Part shown: positions 60,489 through 64,000 of the stretch, piece by piece
Layout of the letters: each line of letters starts with the position of its first letter
Numbering within the stretch: position 1 is the first letter of the stretch
NCBI GenBank assembly: GCA_963841705.1
Contig: CAWJDY010000069.1
Location: 152,270 to 216,269 of the forward strand
Direction of reading: 5' to 3'
DNA length: 64,000 bases
Origin: VAZQ01 sp963841705
GTDB lineage: Bacteria; Pseudomonadota; Alphaproteobacteria; Rhizobiales; Xanthobacteraceae
Made by a program: the position numbers and the translations under genes
Notes under the pieces: generated by a model
What the model saw: only the letters and a program-made list of their open reading frames with translations
The model's database searches: none
What the model was told of the DNA's origin: nothing

Positions 60489-60513
60489 GGCATTGTGGTT
60501 TGAGGGGAAGCGA

Positions 60514-62154
<1,641 letters not shown>

Positions 62155-62198
62155 TGCTGGTTTCTCCGAGTGTTAAGATACGGGCGCGATCCGCGAGA

Positions 62199-62513
62199 TC
62201 AGGCCGCTTTCCTCTTGGCGACACCTTCCTCGATGACGCCCATGATGTCGCTCTCCTTCATGATCAGGAGCTCCTCGCCGTCGATCTTGACCTCGGTGCC
62301 CGACCATTTGCCGAACAGCACGCGATCGCCAACTCGAACGTCGATGGGGATGAGCTTGCCGGCCTCGTCGCGGCCCCCAGGGCCCACGGCCAGGACTTCA
62401 CCCTGGGAGGGCTTTTCCTTGGCGGTATCCGGAATGATGATGCCGCCGGCGGTCTTCTCCTCGGCGTCAATGCGCTCGACGACAATGCGGTCGTGAAGCG
62501 GACGAAACTTCAT
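62199..62513 (-). CDS. groES: Co-chaperonin GroES
   Basis: A 104-residue lid protein. MKFRPLHDRIVVERIDAEEK is the canonical N-terminus; the mobile loop EEKTAGGIIIPDTAKEKPSQ and the C-terminal LLIMKESDIMGVIEE follow. ATG 62513 is used. AGGAGG lies about 8 bases upstream on the minus strand (CTCCT near 62522). CIRCE lies 132 bases upstream. Confidence 0.95.
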   Translation of the reverse strand: MKFRPLHDRIVVERIDAEEKTAGGIIIPDTAKEKPSQGEVLAVGPGGRDEAGKLIPIDVRVGDRVLFGKWSGTEVKIDGEELLIMKESDIMGVIEEGVAKRKAA

Positions 62514-62644
62514 AGTGTGTCCTCCTAAACCGTTGACTGGATTGCAGATTGTGCGTTGATGGTGACCGGTAAGGAAACCCACCGATCGTTCCAGGCGCGA
62601 CATAGGGGCTTATTTGCAGCCCACAAGAGGCGTCTGGAATTAAA

Positions 62645-62671
62645 TTAGCACTCCTTTGGGATGAGTGCCAA
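62645..62671 (-). promoter_or_regulatory. CIRCE operator of groESL
   Basis: TTAGCACTC-N9-GAGTGCCAA: eight of nine right-arm bases match the consensus GAGTGCTAA, and the left arm is perfect. This is the HrcA repressor site that links groESL to heat stress. It lies 132 bases before groES. The rest of the 350-bp gap 62514-62863 shows no gene and is AT-rich, as expected for back-to-back promoters of groES and usg. Confidence 0.9.
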
Positions 62672-62863
62672 GAGGAATCTTAGCAGCAAGTCATTAGGAG
62701 CGCTAGTGCCGCTCAAAATCGAACAATTATCGCCCAATTGTTTATCAGCACTGTGGCAAAAATGCTGCTAACGCCTTGATTTTGGGAACTATTTCCAATT
62801 TTTGTGCTTGAGTGTGCGGGCGGTGACGACGCAAACTCAGGTGTCCGAATCGGAGGGCATCAC

Positions 62864-63133
62864 ATGGCATCAAAAGACTTTCGCCGCCAGCTCGAGGGCT
62901 ACGGCCTGACAACGGCGCAAATACTCTACCGGCTTCCAGACCATCCTTCCTTGCTGCAGACCTTTGTTTGGCAGGACTACGATCTCTGCCCGAGGTTTCC
63001 GGTGCTCAACAAGTTTCTGGCATTTTGGCTCGAGACGCTCGAAGGCCCGCTGCACTCGGTTACGGTGGCACATTCGCGGTTGATCAAACCGGCCGAGATT
63101 CGCCCGATCGACGGCGAGTTCCGCCTGCACTGA
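62864..63133 (+). CDS. usg: Usg-family protein
   Basis: An 89-residue protein of the Usg family of Hyphomicrobiales: MASKDFRRQLEGYGLTTAQI, then YRLPDHPSLLQTFVWQDYDL, CPRFPVLNKFLAFWLETLEG and HSVTVAHSRLIKPAEIRPID. Function unknown; it is a short soluble protein. ATG 62864 follows GGAGGG with a 6-base spacer, which sets the start. Divergent from groESL. Confidence 0.85.
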   Translation: MASKDFRRQLEGYGLTTAQILYRLPDHPSLLQTFVWQDYDLCPRFPVLNKFLAFWLETLEGPLHSVTVAHSRLIKPAEIRPIDGEFRLH

Positions 63134-63169
63134 TTTTCTGCGGGCTGATGGCTGTTGCTTGCGCCTCTA

Positions 63170-64000
63170 TCAGGGGGCGGTGAGCAGCCCGACTATCGCG
63201 CCGATCAGGCAAGTGGTCAGCGTGCCCGAGACGATCGATTTGATTCCAAGCGACACAACGTCGTCGCGCCGATCCGGGGCCATGGTTGCCAATCCCGCGA
63301 TCATGATGCCAAGCGAGCCGAAATTTGCAAAGCCGCACAAGGCATAGAGCATGATCAAGCGCGAGCGTGCATCGAGGGCCGCCTCCGGCAGCCTTGAAAG
63401 CTCTATATAGGCGAGAAACTCATTGAGGATCGTTTTGATTCCCATCAGGCTGCCCGCTGTCGCGGCCTGCTCCCAGGGAATGCCCATCAGCCAGCATACC
63501 GGCGCCATCGCAGCACCCAGTATGCGTTGCAGCGTCAGGGGTGCTCCGCCTATCGGCGGCAGCACACCGATGACGGAATTTGCAAGGTGCACCAAAGCCA
63601 CCAGCACGATGAGCATCGTGCAGATGTTGAGCAGCAGCTCGAGGCCGACGGCGCTGCCCCTGACGATCGCATCCATGCTGCTCGAGGCAATGGGCCCGAT
63701 CTCGATTGCTCCGCCGGTGTGCTTTTCGCTCGGATCCGGCACCATGAGCAGGCTCACAAGAATCGCGGCCGGCGCGGCGAGCACCGATGCGATCACGAAA
63801 TGTGCCGCGGCATTGGGTACGACCGAGCCGAGGAGCGTTGCGTAGAGGACGAGCACCGTTCCTGCGATCCCGGCCATGCCCCCGGTCATCACTATGAACA
63901 GCTCGCCGCGCGTGAGGCTCGAGAGATAGGGTCGAATGAACAGCGGAGCCTCCACCATGCCAAGAAAGATGTTGGCGGCAGTGGAGAGCCCCACCGCTCC
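63170..64000 (-). CDS. NupC/CNT-family nucleoside transporter (5' end cut by window)
   Basis: The C-terminal 276 residues of a concentrative nucleoside transporter. Family motifs are GLSTAANIFLGMVEAPLFIR, the MTGGMAGIAGTVL helix, IPWEQAATAGSLMGIKTILN and the terminal ALCGFANFGSLGIMIAGLAT. It imports nucleosides with protons or sodium. The frame runs open past the right edge, so the N-terminal third is missing here. Convergent with usg. Confidence 0.85.
   Translation of the reverse strand, partial: GAVGLSTAANIFLGMVEAPLFIRPYLSSLTRGELFIVMTGGMAGIAGTVLVLYATLLGSVVPNAAAHFVIASVLAAPAAILVSLLMVPDPSEKHTGGAIEIGPIASSSMDAIVRGSAVGLELLLNICTMLIVLVALVHLANSVIGVLPPIGGAPLTLQRILGAAMAPVCWLMGIPWEQAATAGSLMGIKTILNEFLAYIELSRLPEAALDARSRLIMLYALCGFANFGSLGIMIAGLATMAPDRRDDVVSLGIKSIVSGTLTTCLIGAIVGLLTAP

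Noticed and set aside
62804..62863. Longer start for the Usg protein, 20 codons upstream.
   Set aside because: The added residues have no family match, and GGAGGG sits six bases before ATG 62864.

Overview
The window reads as chromosome from a GC-rich alphaproteobacterium of the order Hyphomicrobiales (Rhizobiales), most likely the Nitrobacteraceae/Xanthobacteraceae side. This is inferred from family content: an Usg-family protein beside groESL, a DUF992 protein, the DnaX subtype without zinc cysteines, a PhaC/phasin pair, a rhizobial-type cyclase-TolB-TPR protein, a CIRCE-controlled groESL, and many intergenic palindromes of the kind common in Bradyrhizobium-like genomes. No rRNA, tRNA, CRISPR array, intact transposase or prophage was found. 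The one RNA gene recognised with confidence is the SRP RNA.

Left part (1-11 kb): a tightly overlapping minus-strand operon (RidA, two-subunit ThDP decarboxylase, cytosine-deaminase-like amidohydrolase) diverges from a creatininase-family gene that is preceded by a decayed FAD-oxidase remnant. Then come a class III cyclase/TolB/TPR protein, an acyl-CoA ligase, a Tat-exported multicopper oxidase, a DUF992 protein, a phasin and an MFS transporter. From 11 to 15 kb lies a compact lpxD-acp-KAS II-hydrolase operon preceded by a MITE-like element. argC follows, then an acidic/polar amino-acid ABC importer whose binding-protein gene gltI is separated from gltJKL by 1.3 kb of repeats, a small ORF and a candidate small RNA or attenuator. 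phaC, a lipoprotein, an AlaC-type aminotransferase, homoserine dehydrogenase, class II fructose-bisphosphatase and recJ complete this part.

Middle (29-41 kb): a HicBA toxin-antitoxin pair and a RelB-like fragment, a dihydroxyphthalate-decarboxylase-like protein, two large ThDP enzymes, a lytic transglycosylase and a TctC binding protein. Interleaved with these is the elongation factor P modification set: efp, epmA (divergent from efp) and epmB. Small exported proteins and a minimal Flp pilin/CpaA peptidase pair follow.

Right part (42-64 kb) is housekeeping: a sterol-desaturase-family protein, nudC, SRP RNA, dnaX-ybaB-recR, an AmpG-like permease, rmuC, def, a FitAB/VapBC-type toxin-antitoxin pair, fmt-truA, the dapD-dapE operon with a truncated exported metallo-beta-lactamase remnant, a HAD nucleotidase with a POT peptide transporter, parE, groESL with CIRCE, usg, and a CNT nucleoside transporter cut by the right edge.

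The most distinctive non-coding signal is the number of different palindromic repeat families at gene ends. At least one is translated as part of a lipoprotein N-terminus, one forms a 203-bp nested element with 14-bp perfect terminal inverted repeats, and several lie in the split glt locus.
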